Assembly: GCA_038243605.1 (NCBI GenBank)
Contig: JBBSQX010000012.1
Span: forward strand, 27,103-91,102
From: Terrimesophilobacter sp038243605
GTDB lineage: Bacteria; Actinomycetota; Actinomycetes; Actinomycetales; Microbacteriaceae
DNA: 64,000 bases
Reading direction: 5' to 3'
Of this stretch, positions 50,698 to 59,880 are shown piece by piece; within the stretch, counting starts at the first letter, position 1, and the number at the start of each line of letters is the position of its first letter. The notes beneath the pieces are model-generated. The model was given only the letters and a program-made list of their open reading frames with translations, was not told the origin of the DNA and made no database searches. Both the position numbers and the translations under genes were made by a program.

Positions 50698-51654
50698 CTA
50701 GGCTTTCGTGAGCCCGGCAGCGTACTCGGCGAGTTCATCGAGGTTCTTTACCTCGCACACGCGTTTGCCCTGCTCAATGTCGTGGATGATTTCGCCGATT
50801 TTCTCGAAAATGGGGCCGTGGATGTCGTGGAGCATCTCGTCAATTTCGGTCTTCCGCTTGCGCACCGCGAGGTCGCGATAAATCCCACTATGGGTTTTTG
50901 CCGTGCGGAGGTTGAAGTCCACCAACCGGTCGAGGGATCCTTCGAGGTCGTCGGGCACGAAGCCGTCGAAGCTCTCCACCTTCACCGGGGCCTGAGCGAG
51001 CACCTCCCGCGCGAGCATCAGCATGAGCGGCCGGTACTCCGGACGCCGAAGGCTTTCCGCGATGGAAAGGTCCGAGACTGCGCCAGCCCACAGCATCGCC
51101 CCATACGCTTCCTTGCCCCAGAGATATCCGAGCACGTTGTCGGTTGGTTCTGCGTAGGGGAGCGCGTCTGCCCACTCGATCACACGAGGGGTAATGGTGC
51201 CGCCCTCGAGTTCCCCAACGCGGAATGTACCGATGTTTCCCTGCAGGATGCGGCCCGGCCCCATGACGTCGGCCCCAAAGTTCACGAAGCTTGACAGAAC
51301 CCGGTCGCGGCCAACCGCGTCGATGAGAGTGTCGGCGGTGAGGCCGTTTTGCACGCTCAACACATCACCGTCTGGCGCCAGACGAGTGCGAAGCAACTCT
51401 GCCGCCGCGCCCGTGTGATGACTTTTTACCGCGACGATGGCGTGCTCGATGCTGTCGGGGAGGCCATCCGGTGTCACCGCCGGTATATGGACAACGAATT
51501 CGTTGACCGGCCCCTCAATCGCAAGCCCGTTGGCGTTGATGTGCGCAACATGGCTCTCATCTGCGTCGCATAAGAGGATGTCATGCCCGGCGCGGAACAT
51601 ATGCGCACCGATGGTTCCGCCGATGGCCCCTGCACCAATGATGACAATTTTCAT
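50698..51654 (-). CDS. ketopantoate-reductase-family (PanE/ApbA) oxidoreductase
   Basis: A 318-residue NADP-dependent reductase-like protein: KIVIIGAGAIGGTIGAHMFRAGHDILLCD (two parts), AIVAVKSHHTGAAAELLRTRLA and VVSVQNGL-like LSVQNGLTADTLI; the C-terminal domain has the usual catalytic lysine region near GKEAYGAMLWAG. In a degradation operon it more likely handles a 2-oxo acid from the substrate than makes pantoate. ATGA overlap with the preceding alpha/beta hydrolase. Confidence 0.82.
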   Translation of the reverse strand: MKIVIIGAGAIGGTIGAHMFRAGHDILLCDADESHVAHINANGLAIEGPVNEFVVHIPAVTPDGLPDSIEHAIVAVKSHHTGAAAELLRTRLAPDGDVLSVQNGLTADTLIDAVGRDRVLSSFVNFGADVMGPGRILQGNIGTFRVGELEGGTITPRVIEWADALPYAEPTDNVLGYLWGKEAYGAMLWAGAVSDLSIAESLRRPEYRPLMLMLAREVLAQAPVKVESFDGFVPDDLEGSLDRLVDFNLRTAKTHSGIYRDLAVRKRKTEIDEMLHDIHGPIFEKIGEIIHDIEQGKRVCEVKNLDELAEYAAGLTKA

Positions 51655-52502
51655 TTTGATACCGAGGCGGGAACGGCCTCATCAAGGAAATCACGCATGA
51701 CCTGTTGGAACTTTTCGCGCTCTTCCTTTTGCGGAGAGTGACCCGACTTCTCGAAGATGACGAGAGTGGAGTTCGGCATGAGGCGTGCGATCGTTTCTGA
51801 GGCGCTCACCGGCGTCACCCAGTCTCGTCGTCCGACGGTGACTAAGGTCGGCGCGGTCACGTTCGGCAGGGCCCCCTTGAGGTCATAGATCGGCCAGTTT
51901 TCTTGGAAGCACCAGTTGTGTGCTTCGTGACGGTAGATTCCTGCCTCAACTGCGGCATTTGATTTGACTGGGTCGTAGGTGAAGTCGTACAGGGGAATGA
52001 TTTCAGCCCAGCGAGCCTTCAAGTCCTCATCGTCGTAGATGTTTCCCGTCCAGTAACGGTTAAAGTTGTCCCAGTTGATCTCGACGCGATCCTGGTTTCG
52101 TGCGTTCTCGAAGGCGAGTTCCAGGTTACTTCCGTCTGCCGCGGTGTCCCGAAGGATGATGGCCGAGACGTGTTCCGGATAGGCGACGGCGTACTCGAGG
52201 GCGATGAACCCGCCGTACGATCCGCCGGCGACAACAATCTTGTCGGCACCAGCCCACTGGCGAAGGCCGTCAACATCGGCCGCCCACTGGGCGTGAGAGT
52301 ATGGGGCAATCCCCTCGCTGAGACCACAGCCACGCGCGTCGAACACGATGACCCGAAAGCGGTCTGCGAGGTCGCCGAAGGTGGACTTCGGTTCCGCCAG
52401 CGATCCGATGCCGCCTCCACCGTGGTGGGCAATAAGCACAGGGCCGCCTTCTGGTCCATAGACTTCGACGTTCAATCGGCAACCGTTAATGGTGACGTTC
52501 AT
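51651..52502 (-). CDS. alpha/beta hydrolase, proline-iminopeptidase-like, copy A
   Basis: A 283-residue hydrolase: oxyanion region IAHHGGGGIGSL, nucleophile serine in VVAGGSYGGFIALEYA, acid in LVTVGRRDWVTP and histidine in FEKSGHSPQKEE. The GGSYGG elbow is that of prolyl aminopeptidases and related ester or amide hydrolases. A near-identical gene (copy B, 55229-56077) lies 2.7 kb away on the same strand, with DUF885 and SDR genes between them. Overlaps the PanE-like gene by 4 bp. Confidence 0.85.
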   Translation of the reverse strand: MNVTINGCRLNVEVYGPEGGPVLIAHHGGGGIGSLAEPKSTFGDLADRFRVIVFDARGCGLSEGIAPYSHAQWAADVDGLRQWAGADKIVVAGGSYGGFIALEYAVAYPEHVSAIILRDTAADGSNLELAFENARNQDRVEINWDNFNRYWTGNIYDDEDLKARWAEIIPLYDFTYDPVKSNAAVEAGIYRHEAHNWCFQENWPIYDLKGALPNVTAPTLVTVGRRDWVTPVSASETIARLMPNSTLVIFEKSGHSPQKEEREKFQQVMRDFLDEAVPASVSK

Positions 52503-52597
52503 TCGTACTCCTTACGTAGTGCTTGTTCGTAATGTTTCTTCGAATGCCTGCTCTTACCTGTGCTGCGGTGAAGGCTCCGTGAGGAACCGCGGCAGCG

Positions 52598-54298
52598 TCA
52601 GACCGTTGTTTGCCAACGCTCAATTTGCTGCCGAAGTACCGGCAGTGGAACGGCGCCATTCTCAAGGACTGCGCCGTGGAATCCGGCGAGGGAGAACCGT
52701 TCACCCAACGCTTGCGTGGCACCTTCCCTTAGTTTGAGAATTTCCCGCTTACCGATCACGTACGATACGGCCTGTCCCGGCCACGAAATGTACCGGTCAA
52801 TTTCATTGCGCACATGAGCCTCGGTGGTGGCGGTGTTCTTCCACATGAACTCGATGGCTTTCTCCCGCGACCACCCGAAGTAGTGAAGCCCGGTATCCAC
52901 AACCAGCCTGCACGCACGCAGGGCATTGAACGAGAGCATGCCCAACAGGTCGATGTCACTGGTGTACAAGTCGAGCTCCTCGGCGAGCTGCTCAGAGTAG
53001 AGCCCCCACCCCTCATTGAAACTGCAGGCTTCCACATCGAGGTACCGGCGGTAGCGAGGGATGTCGAGCATCTGCGCTGTAGCCAATTGCAGGTGGTGGC
53101 CGGGCACTGATTCATGAAACGCCAAGCACTCGTACTCGAACCTGAACCGTGTTTCCGGGTCCGACGCGAGCAGGCAGTGGGCCCCCGGCCGACTCCCATC
53201 CACCGCCGGCGGCCGGTAGTAGGCCAGTGCAGTGTTCTCGGCATCGATCGGGTTAATCTGCTCAATCACACAGTCTGGGATGTCGTAGTGCGGAAAGTAG
53301 TCGTCTTTCACCTTCTCCGCTCGCTTAAGGGCGTCTTCGGCGACCTGGACAATTTCTTCGCTGGTCGTGAAGCGGAGGGACAAATCGTTGCGCATTCGCT
53401 CGGAGATGACGGCGAGGTCAGTCTCTCCGATTGCCCTCTGGCCAATCTCGCTCCACCGTGAGCGAAGCTCGTCAAGCGTGTCAAGCCCAATCTGATGCAC
53501 CTGCTCCGGAGTCAGATCCAGAGTCGTGTGTTGGGCGAGTGCGCCATAGTAACCCTCCTCGCCACCGGGAATATTACTGATGCCAACTTTGTCATTCGGT
53601 CGGGCGAGAGGGAGAAGATCCGTGCGCAGGCGTTCGGCCAATGCCGCCATTGCTGGACGAATCGACTTTTCCACCGTCGCGATGGCGCGGGCACGAACAT
53701 CAGCGTCACCGTAAGCGATGGTGGGCTTTAGCAGAGCATCCTGCTCCAACTCCAGCGCAAGATAGCCGTCGAGTTGTCGGGCCGAGTGATCCACCCCGAG
53801 CGCGGTGGGTGTTCGCCCTTCCCCGGCCTCCAGAACGTACCGGTCTCCCAGCGCACAAAGGCTTTCACCTATGCCAGCGAGGCGGTCTAGGTATCGTTCC
53901 GCCCCTTCCGCGTCCGTCATCGTCATGACAGGGACGGTCTGGAAGACGAGACCTTGACGGCTCACGTAGCTCTTCGCTGAGGCATTGGCCGCCCATAGAG
54001 AGTCACGGGCATCGCGTTCGGCTGCCCGTGTCAACACGGTGAGAACACCATGGTCGACGCTGTCGGCCAAGCTCAGTGTCGTGGGGTCGATGGCGGCCAC
54101 GTCAGCGGAGATCCGCACGAATTCGTCTGCCGCTGCTTCGCTCGCTTCACGACTCGGGTCTCCCGCGAGCTGGTCGAATTCGTGGAGGCCTAGAAGCGTG
54201 GCGTTGTAGGGATCGTAAGTGTGTTTGGTCTGAAAATATTGCTCTCCCAGTTCGCGCAATGCTGCGTTCGCCGGCGTCGTTGCCTTGTTGTCTTCCAT
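52598..54298 (-). CDS. DUF885 family metallopeptidase-like protein
   Basis: A 566-residue DUF885 protein, probably soluble as no signal peptide is visible. The zinc motif is ECLAFHESVPGHHLQLA, with the downstream glutamate in FNEGWGLYSEQL. Repeats of helical segments fill the rest. DUF885 proteins look like M32-type carboxypeptidase relatives and are often exported; here a cytoplasmic role on imported peptide is implied. Separated by 95 bp from copy A hydrolase and 47 bp from the SDR upstream. Confidence 0.86.
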   Translation of the reverse strand: MEDNKATTPANAALRELGEQYFQTKHTYDPYNATLLGLHEFDQLAGDPSREASEAAADEFVRISADVAAIDPTTLSLADSVDHGVLTVLTRAAERDARDSLWAANASAKSYVSRQGLVFQTVPVMTMTDAEGAERYLDRLAGIGESLCALGDRYVLEAGEGRTPTALGVDHSARQLDGYLALELEQDALLKPTIAYGDADVRARAIATVEKSIRPAMAALAERLRTDLLPLARPNDKVGISNIPGGEEGYYGALAQHTTLDLTPEQVHQIGLDTLDELRSRWSEIGQRAIGETDLAVISERMRNDLSLRFTTSEEIVQVAEDALKRAEKVKDDYFPHYDIPDCVIEQINPIDAENTALAYYRPPAVDGSRPGAHCLLASDPETRFRFEYECLAFHESVPGHHLQLATAQMLDIPRYRRYLDVEACSFNEGWGLYSEQLAEELDLYTSDIDLLGMLSFNALRACRLVVDTGLHYFGWSREKAIEFMWKNTATTEAHVRNEIDRYISWPGQAVSYVIGKREILKLREGATQALGERFSLAGFHGAVLENGAVPLPVLRQQIERWQTTV

Positions 54299-54345
54299 GT
54301 CACTTTCTCGCTTGATCGTGGGTTACGAAGTGTCGATCGAATTCT

Positions 54346-55044
54346 CTAGAAATAGGAGTGGCCACCGTCGATGGAGAGTGTCTGGCCGCTCACCCAGGAT
54401 GCGTCGGGGGCCACGAAGAACCGAACGCCACGGGCGATATCCGCGGGCGAACCGGTCTTGCGCACCGCAATGTCTTCCAGCAGAGCACGCTGGCCCTCTT
54501 CGCCGTAGCTCTCCCATTGCTTCTGCGTGGTCGGGTTGGAGAGTACGAAGCCTGGCGCAATGCAGTTCACGGTGATGCCGTATTTGCCAAGCTCATGTGC
54601 CATCTGTCGGGTGAAACCGATTTGTGCCGCTTTCGCCGAGGCGTAAGCCTGGATACCGGTGAGACTGACGCTGCGTCCTGCCCCGGATGAGATGTTCACA
54701 ATGCGGCCGTATCCGCGCTCTTTCATGGTGCGCGCGGCGGCGCGGGTGCAGTTGAAGGTGGTGCGCAGGTTGGCATCGATCACAGCATTCCAGGAGGCAT
54801 CCGTGACCTCATCGATGGGCACGTGTGTCTGCCCGACGACCCCGCCAGCAACATTGACGAGAATGTCGACGGCGCCGATGCTGCCAAAGAACCCCTCGAC
54901 AGCCGCTGAATCGCTCAAATCGACGGTATCTTTGTCGACCTCGTGCACGGTGGCACCCGCATCGCGGATACTCTCGGCAATCGCTCGTCCGATGCCCTGC
55001 GCCGTTCCCGATACAACCGCAATCATTCCGTCTAGTTCAGCCAC
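54346..55044 (-). CDS. short-chain dehydrogenase, first gene of the long operon
   Basis: A 232-residue classical SDR: IAVVSGTAQGIGRAIAES (cofactor), LVNVAGGVVG (NxxG with N), IVNISSGAG, active-site YASAK and a C-terminal SGQTLSIDGG. Similar in layout to 2,3-dihydro-2,3-dihydroxybenzoate dehydrogenases, but the substrate here is unknown. First gene of a leftward run that reaches the amidase at 41749; 184 AT-richer bp upstream hold a likely promoter. Confidence 0.85.
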   Translation of the reverse strand: MAELDGMIAVVSGTAQGIGRAIAESIRDAGATVHEVDKDTVDLSDSAAVEGFFGSIGAVDILVNVAGGVVGQTHVPIDEVTDASWNAVIDANLRTTFNCTRAAARTMKERGYGRIVNISSGAGRSVSLTGIQAYASAKAAQIGFTRQMAHELGKYGITVNCIAPGFVLSNPTTQKQWESYGEEGQRALLEDIAVRKTGSPADIARGVRFFVAPDASWVSGQTLSIDGGHSYF

Positions 55045-55189
55045 GTTGCTTGCCTTCTCTCATCCCTCATACGGTCACGACCGCATGATTCGGGGGCGAA
55101 AAACGCGGTGGTTCGCAGATCGAGAGGGTAGGCGGCGTACAAAAGCTTTCCCATTTAAGATCAACCTCGATCTGTACTTTCAATTACAT

Positions 55190-55205
55190 TAGCAATACTT
55201 TGCTA
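55190..55205. promoter_or_regulatory. inverted repeat in the promoter region of the long operon
   Basis: TAGCAA (55190-55195) and TTGCTA (55200-55205) with a 4-bp spacer lie within the AT-rich gap 55045-55228, ahead of the SDR that begins the leftward catabolic run. A candidate operator for a dimeric regulator such as the RpiR-type protein at 57101; no experimental support. Confidence 0.3.
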
Positions 55206-55228
55206 TATAAATCTAACAATCGTGACAA

Positions 55229-56077
55229 TCAATCGGTTGGGGTGGGCAGCACCCGATCGATGAACTCACGCATCACGCGTTGAAACTTCTCCGGCTCCTC
55301 CTTCTGGGGAGAGTGCCCGGACTTCTCGAAAATCACCAGCTCTGCGTTGGGGATCAGGCGAGCGATCGTCTCAGACGAAGAAAGAGGGGTCACCCAGTCA
55401 CTTCTCCCTACGGTGACCAGTGTCGGTACCGTCACGGAGGGCAAGAGGGGCTTCAGGTCGTAGTTCGGCGAATTGTGCTGGAAGCACCAATTGTGCGCCT
55501 CGTGCCGGTAGATTCCCGCCTCGACTGCTGCGTCTGACTTGGCCTTGTCGTATTCGAAGTCGTACAGCGGAATCATCTCCGCCCAGCACGCTTTCAGGTC
55601 AGCATCATCCCTTATGTTTCCGGTCCAATAGCGGGTGAAGTTCTCCCAATTGATCTCTACGCGATCCTGATTGCGCGCGTTCTCGAAGGCTGGTTCGTCA
55701 TCGGATGAATCGGACGACGTGTCACGGAGAATGATGGCAGATACGTGTTCGGGGTAGGCGAGAGCGTATTCCATGGCGATGAATCCCCCGTAGGAGCCAC
55801 CGGCAACCACAATCTTGTCCGCACCGGCCCACTGGCGCAGCCCGTCGACATCCGCCGCCCACTGAGCGTGGGAATACGGCGCTATGCCCTCGCTCAGGCC
55901 ACAGCCGCGAGCGTCGAACACGATAACCCTGAACCGGTCCGCGAGTGGACCGAACGTCGCCTTCGGTTCGGCCAGCGAACCAATTCCACCCCCGCCGTGG
56001 TGCGCTATGAGCACCGGGCCATCCTCTGGGCCGAATACTTCTACATTCAACCGACAACCGTTGATAACAACATCCAT
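55229..56077 (-). CDS. alpha/beta hydrolase, proline-iminopeptidase-like, copy B
   Basis: A 282-residue paralogue of the protein at 51651-52502; the first hundred residues are almost the same, with the same catalytic elements (HHGGGGIGSL, VVAGGSYGGFIAMEYA, LVTVGRSDWVTP, SGHSPQKEE). Differences cluster in the lid region (residues about 117-200). The ATG at 56077 has GGAGGT nine bases upstream and matches the start of copy A. It diverges from an SDR gene across 213 bp of AT-rich DNA. Confidence 0.85.
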   Translation of the reverse strand: MDVVINGCRLNVEVFGPEDGPVLIAHHGGGGIGSLAEPKATFGPLADRFRVIVFDARGCGLSEGIAPYSHAQWAADVDGLRQWAGADKIVVAGGSYGGFIAMEYALAYPEHVSAIILRDTSSDSSDDEPAFENARNQDRVEINWENFTRYWTGNIRDDADLKACWAEMIPLYDFEYDKAKSDAAVEAGIYRHEAHNWCFQHNSPNYDLKPLLPSVTVPTLVTVGRSDWVTPLSSSETIARLIPNAELVIFEKSGHSPQKEEPEKFQRVMREFIDRVLPTPTD

Positions 56078-56176
56078 GAGTGCTGAACCTCCGCTCAAGA
56101 CCGACTTCCGAGTGCCTTTTCGTAAAACACCTGGTTTGTACTATTGATTACACGCATAGCCTATATCCTTGATTTA

Positions 56177-56188
56177 TTATGATCATAA
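56177..56188. promoter_or_regulatory. palindrome in a divergent promoter region
   Basis: A perfect 12-bp palindrome, TTATGATCATAA, lies in the AT-rich 213-bp gap between copy B hydrolase (leftward) and an SDR gene (rightward). This is a natural operator position for control of both sides. Regulator unknown; the RpiR-type protein encoded nearby is a candidate. Confidence 0.35.
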
Positions 56189-56290
56189 CGTGATCGCATT
56201 CGATCTCGTCGAAACGCATGCCCGCGAGCTGAAAGTTTTCTCTCCACGGAGCACAGTGCCCAACTACCGATCGGAAAAAGGAGAACTCAG

Positions 56291-57094
56291 ATGACACGTC
56301 TCGATGGCAAGGTCGCCGTGGTGACCGGTTCAGGTAATGGGATTGGACGCGCGATAGCCTTGATGCTGGCCGATGCAGGTGCTCGCGTCGCCGTGTCCGA
56401 TGTACTGGTGGACGACGGCGAACGCACCGTTCGCGAGATCACCGACAAGGGTGGGACTGCGATTTTTGTCGCCGCGGATGTCTCGGTGCCTGAGCAGGCT
56501 CAGAACCTGATCGAGATCACGGCATCGACTTTTGGCGGCCTCGACATTCTCATCAATAATGCAGGTACGAGTGGTGGCTACGCCCGATTGCATGAAGTGG
56601 AGCCCGAAGACTTTGACCGGGTCGTCCGGGTCAATCTCGGTGCAACGTTCCTTTGCGCCAAATACGCGATTCCGCACTTTCTGGCCCAAGGGGACGGCAG
56701 AATAGTGAACATCGCCTCGACCTACGGCCTCGTCGGCGCGCCAAACTCGCCAGCATACTGCGCGTCGAAGGCCGCCATCATCAACCTCACGAGGCAGTTG
56801 GCGGTGGACTATGGACACGACCGGATTCGAGTGAATGCAATTTGCCCGGGATACATCGACACGAGCCTCGGCCGCCGCCGGTCAACCCTCAGCACGGAGG
56901 AGATCGCGGAGGCCACCGCCCGTCGCGAGAAAGCAGCAAGCCTGCAGCCGCTCGGCCGTCAGGCGCAACCAGCCGAGGTCGCCGAGGCGGTACTCTTTTT
57001 GGTCGGCAACGGCGCATCCTTCATGACAGGTTCGATTGTCACCGTGGACGGCGGCTGCACAACCACGTTCAACTACGGCGACGCCAGCAACTGA
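56291..57094 (+). CDS. short-chain dehydrogenase/reductase (3-oxoacyl reductase type)
   Basis: A 267-residue classical SDR: VAVVTGSGNGIGRAIAL, INNAGTSGG, catalytic serine in NIASTYG, catalytic YCASK with lysine, and a C-terminal FMTGSIVTVDGG. AAGGAGAA lies seven bases before the ATG. It is the only rightward gene of the island and converges on the regulator gene with 6 bp between stops. Substrate unknown. Confidence 0.87.
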   Translation: MTRLDGKVAVVTGSGNGIGRAIALMLADAGARVAVSDVLVDDGERTVREITDKGGTAIFVAADVSVPEQAQNLIEITASTFGGLDILINNAGTSGGYARLHEVEPEDFDRVVRVNLGATFLCAKYAIPHFLAQGDGRIVNIASTYGLVGAPNSPAYCASKAAIINLTRQLAVDYGHDRIRVNAICPGYIDTSLGRRRSTLSTEEIAEATARREKAASLQPLGRQAQPAEVAEAVLFLVGNGASFMTGSIVTVDGGCTTTFNYGDASN

Positions 57095-57100
57095 CCGCGG

Positions 57101-57982
57101 CTAGGGCGCGACGGTGTCGACGGGGTCGACAGTAACCCGGAACGCGCGATGGATCTGGATCGCGTCCTCATAGAGCGCCATTCGCGCTAATGCTTTGTCG
57201 CCGATTTCACGGAACACTGCCTCGACCAAGCACTCGACCAGCATCAGGAGGGCGACGTCGGAATCGAAAGGAATCCCATCCACAGGCACCGGCAACACGA
57301 TATCTGCGAGCTCGGTACTTGGCGACAGTTCCTGGTCGGTGATCACGATCAGAGTCGCACCGTGCTTCTTCACCATGGCGGATATCTGCTTCGCCTGGAG
57401 CTCGTAACGGCGGAGGTCAAAGACGATGGCCACAGAGTCTTTGCGCAACCGAAAGTACTTGCTGATGTCGTGGCCCAAAGGTTCTTCGGCGAAATCCACG
57501 TTTTGGATGATTTGGTCCAGCTGGAACGCTAGGAGCCGGGCGATCTGCCGACTGAAATAGCCCCCGGAGATCACAACGTGTCTCGGCGAGGTGGATAACA
57601 GCTGAACCGCCTCATCGAATTCGCTGGGTGGCACACTCGTCAAAAGCCATTCGGCCAAGCTGATCCGCTGGGAGACGGCCCTCTCGAAATGACTGCCCTC
57701 CGCACGCTTCACGAAGGCTTGGGTTGCCCTGTTGACAGGACTGTTCGCCTGCAGGGTGATCTCATCACGAAGCTGTCTCTGGAAATCAGGGTAACTCCCG
57801 AACCCCAGACGGGCGACAAATCTCAGAACGGTGGGTGTGCTCGTGCCGGCAGCATCTGCCAACGCCGCCGCGCTTGCGAGCCCCGCACTCGGATAATTTG
57901 CCAGAAGTGACCGAGCGACCTTCTTCTCCGCAGGACTCAAAAGGTCCATCCGAGCAAAGACGATCTCTTCCATGCGAAGCAT
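57101..57982 (-). CDS. MurR/RpiR-family transcriptional regulator
   Basis: A 293-residue regulator. The N-terminal RpiR helix-turn-helix (LSPAEKKVARSLL, DAAGTSTPTVLRFVARLGFGSYPDFQ) and a C-terminal SIS sugar-isomerase-fold domain (HVVISGGYFSRQIARLLAFQ, IVITDQE) are both complete. SIS domains usually sense phosphosugars or related small molecules. Last gene of the leftward importer/peptidase operon, 95 bp after the isoaspartyl-peptidase gene. It probably controls the island. The ATG at 57982 was chosen over 58006 because the fold begins there. Confidence 0.87.
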   Translation of the reverse strand: MLRMEEIVFARMDLLSPAEKKVARSLLANYPSAGLASAAALADAAGTSTPTVLRFVARLGFGSYPDFQRQLRDEITLQANSPVNRATQAFVKRAEGSHFERAVSQRISLAEWLLTSVPPSEFDEAVQLLSTSPRHVVISGGYFSRQIARLLAFQLDQIIQNVDFAEEPLGHDISKYFRLRKDSVAIVFDLRRYELQAKQISAMVKKHGATLIVITDQELSPSTELADIVLPVPVDGIPFDSDVALLMLVECLVEAVFREIGDKALARMALYEDAIQIHRAFRVTVDPVDTVAP

Positions 57983-58077
57983 TGGCGACCTTTCGATGTT
58001 GACCACGTCGAGCTAGGGGGAAGGCAGCGCCGTCGCCGATTGACAACGTATCACCGAGCCAACGAATCTGAGCATAT

Positions 58078-58992
58078 CTAGGTCAGCGTTATCACTTGTT
58101 CGGCCACCCGGTATGCCGCGAACATGGCCGGAGAGTTGTGCGCGACAACGATGCGTCCGGCCGCATCGATGGCGATCACTCCGCCATCGGCCGAGCGTGT
58201 TTCCAGTTCCGCTTCGATCGTCGCGCTCACGGCGTCGGCCACTGAGGCGCCGGCATAGCGCATCCGGGCCGAGATATCGTGTGCCACAACACCCTCGATG
58301 AAGGCTTCGCCCGCACCCGTGCACGAGACTCCAACCACACCGTTCTTGGCGTAGTTGCCCGCGCCGATGATCGGGGTGTCGCCGACGCGACCTTCACTCT
58401 GGTTAACCATTCCGCCCGTGGAGGTTGCCGCGGCCAGATTTCCATGAACGTCCAGTGCAACAGCACCCACAGTTCCGTGGCGAGGGCCCTCGAGTACCTT
58501 CTCCTGCACATTCTTCAACTGATCCTGTCGAAGAGGAGTAATGAAATAGTCCGCCTGGACACTTTCGAGCCCCCAGCCCTCCACAAGTTCCTTGGTCGGT
58601 GCGACCAACAGAACATGCTCGGACTCCTCCATCACCTTGCGCGCCAGACGTACTGGGTTCTTCGCGTGCCTCGACACGGCGATTGCGCCGGCCCGCCCGT
58701 CCCCGGTCATGACCGAAGCGTCGAGTTCGGCTTCTCCCGTTGCCGTCAGCGCGGCACCCCTACCCGAATTGAACAGTGGGTTGTTCTCCAATTGCTCCAC
58801 CGTGGCACACACCGCGTCGAGCGCACTCCCTCCGGCGGAGAGCACGCTCTCTCCCGCGAGAAAGGCATCGGCCAGACCCGTGGAGTATCTGCCCTGTAAA
58901 TCAAGTGACAGTTCTGACAACCGCCCGCCCGCTCCACCGTGCAGTACAAGCGCATAACCGCATTCTGCTGGTTCGACCGTGAATACCCGCAT
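58078..58992 (-). CDS. isoaspartyl peptidase / L-asparaginase (Ntn hydrolase)
   Basis: A 304-residue Ntn hydrolase made as a precursor: VLHGGAGG near the N terminus, NPLFNSGRGAALTATGEAEL, and the autocleavage site RHGTVGAVALD with catalytic Thr174, then AAATSTGGMVNQ and VSCTGAGEAF. Members hydrolyse beta-aspartyl (iso-linked) dipeptides and asparagine. GAGGAG lies before the ATG at 58992; an in-frame ATG at 59040 touches the M55 stop. Its place between an M55 peptidase and an RpiR regulator points to a role in using iso-linked peptides. Confidence 0.9.
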   Translation of the reverse strand: MRVFTVEPAECGYALVLHGGAGGRLSELSLDLQGRYSTGLADAFLAGESVLSAGGSALDAVCATVEQLENNPLFNSGRGAALTATGEAELDASVMTGDGRAGAIAVSRHAKNPVRLARKVMEESEHVLLVAPTKELVEGWGLESVQADYFITPLRQDQLKNVQEKVLEGPRHGTVGAVALDVHGNLAAATSTGGMVNQSEGRVGDTPIIGAGNYAKNGVVGVSCTGAGEAFIEGVVAHDISARMRYAGASVADAVSATIEAELETRSADGGVIAIDAAGRIVVAHNSPAMFAAYRVAEQVITLT

Positions 58993-59040
58993 GCTCTTGT
59001 TCTCCTCAGTTGAGTCAGATTTGATTTCGACTATGTTCAC

Positions 59041-59880
59041 TCAGCGCCCTCCGGCCTGGCGCGTGATGTAGTTGACAGCGACAAATGACTCGAACATCTC
59101 GAGCAAGTTCTCGCCCTCGATTCGCACCTCGCGGTCTCCGGTGCGCACGGTTCCCCGCGCCCACGTCGCGACATCCGCCATGTCAGCGGTCTGCATCTCC
59201 AGATCGAGCGTGGACGGGCGGGTCAGACCTGGAAGGGGCATCTGCCCGGCAGCGACCTTGCGAACAGCTTCTTCTGCACCTGCGCGAATGAGATCGCACG
59301 ATTCCGTGGGATGTATGTTCTTTGCGCTGAACCGGCTGATCGACTCCTTGGTGGTGACGTTGACGGCGCCTTGGGCGAACGGGCGAGTCTCGTCTGCTGT
59401 GACCGAATCGCCCGTGACCAGCGCGATCGGCACCCCGTAGTGCTCGGCGACCAGCGCATTGATGCCGCTCTCGCCCACGTACTGTCCGTTGACCTTTGCA
59501 CCAGAAAAAACTTCAGGATTATAGGTGTGGCTCATCGTCGACGTTGTGCCAGAAATGGACCCGTGGTAGCCGAGGAAGAAAATGGCGTCGAAACTGGCGT
59601 CGAGGCCTTGCATCATGTAATACGGCTTGTGTCGTCCCGAGATGTATTGCGCATTGCCCGCAATCTTCCGTGGATCGAGGTTCGCCATCCGACTGTGCGA
59701 GTCGTTGAGAACAATCTCGGTGGCACCGCCCGCGATTGCACCCTCAATTGCCGCGTTGACCTCGTCTTGCAGCAGCGCACAGCCCAACGCATAGGCCGCG
59801 CTGTCGCCGGGCGTGCACTGTGCCCAGTCGACGATCCCTGCAACACCTTCCATGTCAAAAGACATCCAAACTTTCATCAT
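59041..59880 (-). CDS. M55-family D-aminopeptidase (DppA-like)
   Basis: A 279-residue zinc peptidase: metal ligands in SFDMEGVAG (Asp, Glu), NDSHSRMA (His), GYHGSISG (His) and the family-typical MSHTYNP. DppA removes D-amino acids from the N terminus of peptides such as D-Ala-D-Ala. The ATG overlaps the ATPase stop by 4 bp (ATGA), with AGGAGA close upstream. Beside a Dpp/Opp importer, as in Bacillus dppA operons. Confidence 0.92.
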   Translation of the reverse strand: MMKVWMSFDMEGVAGIVDWAQCTPGDSAAYALGCALLQDEVNAAIEGAIAGGATEIVLNDSHSRMANLDPRKIAGNAQYISGRHKPYYMMQGLDASFDAIFFLGYHGSISGTTSTMSHTYNPEVFSGAKVNGQYVGESGINALVAEHYGVPIALVTGDSVTADETRPFAQGAVNVTTKESISRFSAKNIHPTESCDLIRAGAEEAVRKVAAGQMPLPGLTRPSTLDLEMQTADMADVATWARGTVRTGDREVRIEGENLLEMFESFVAVNYITRQAGGR

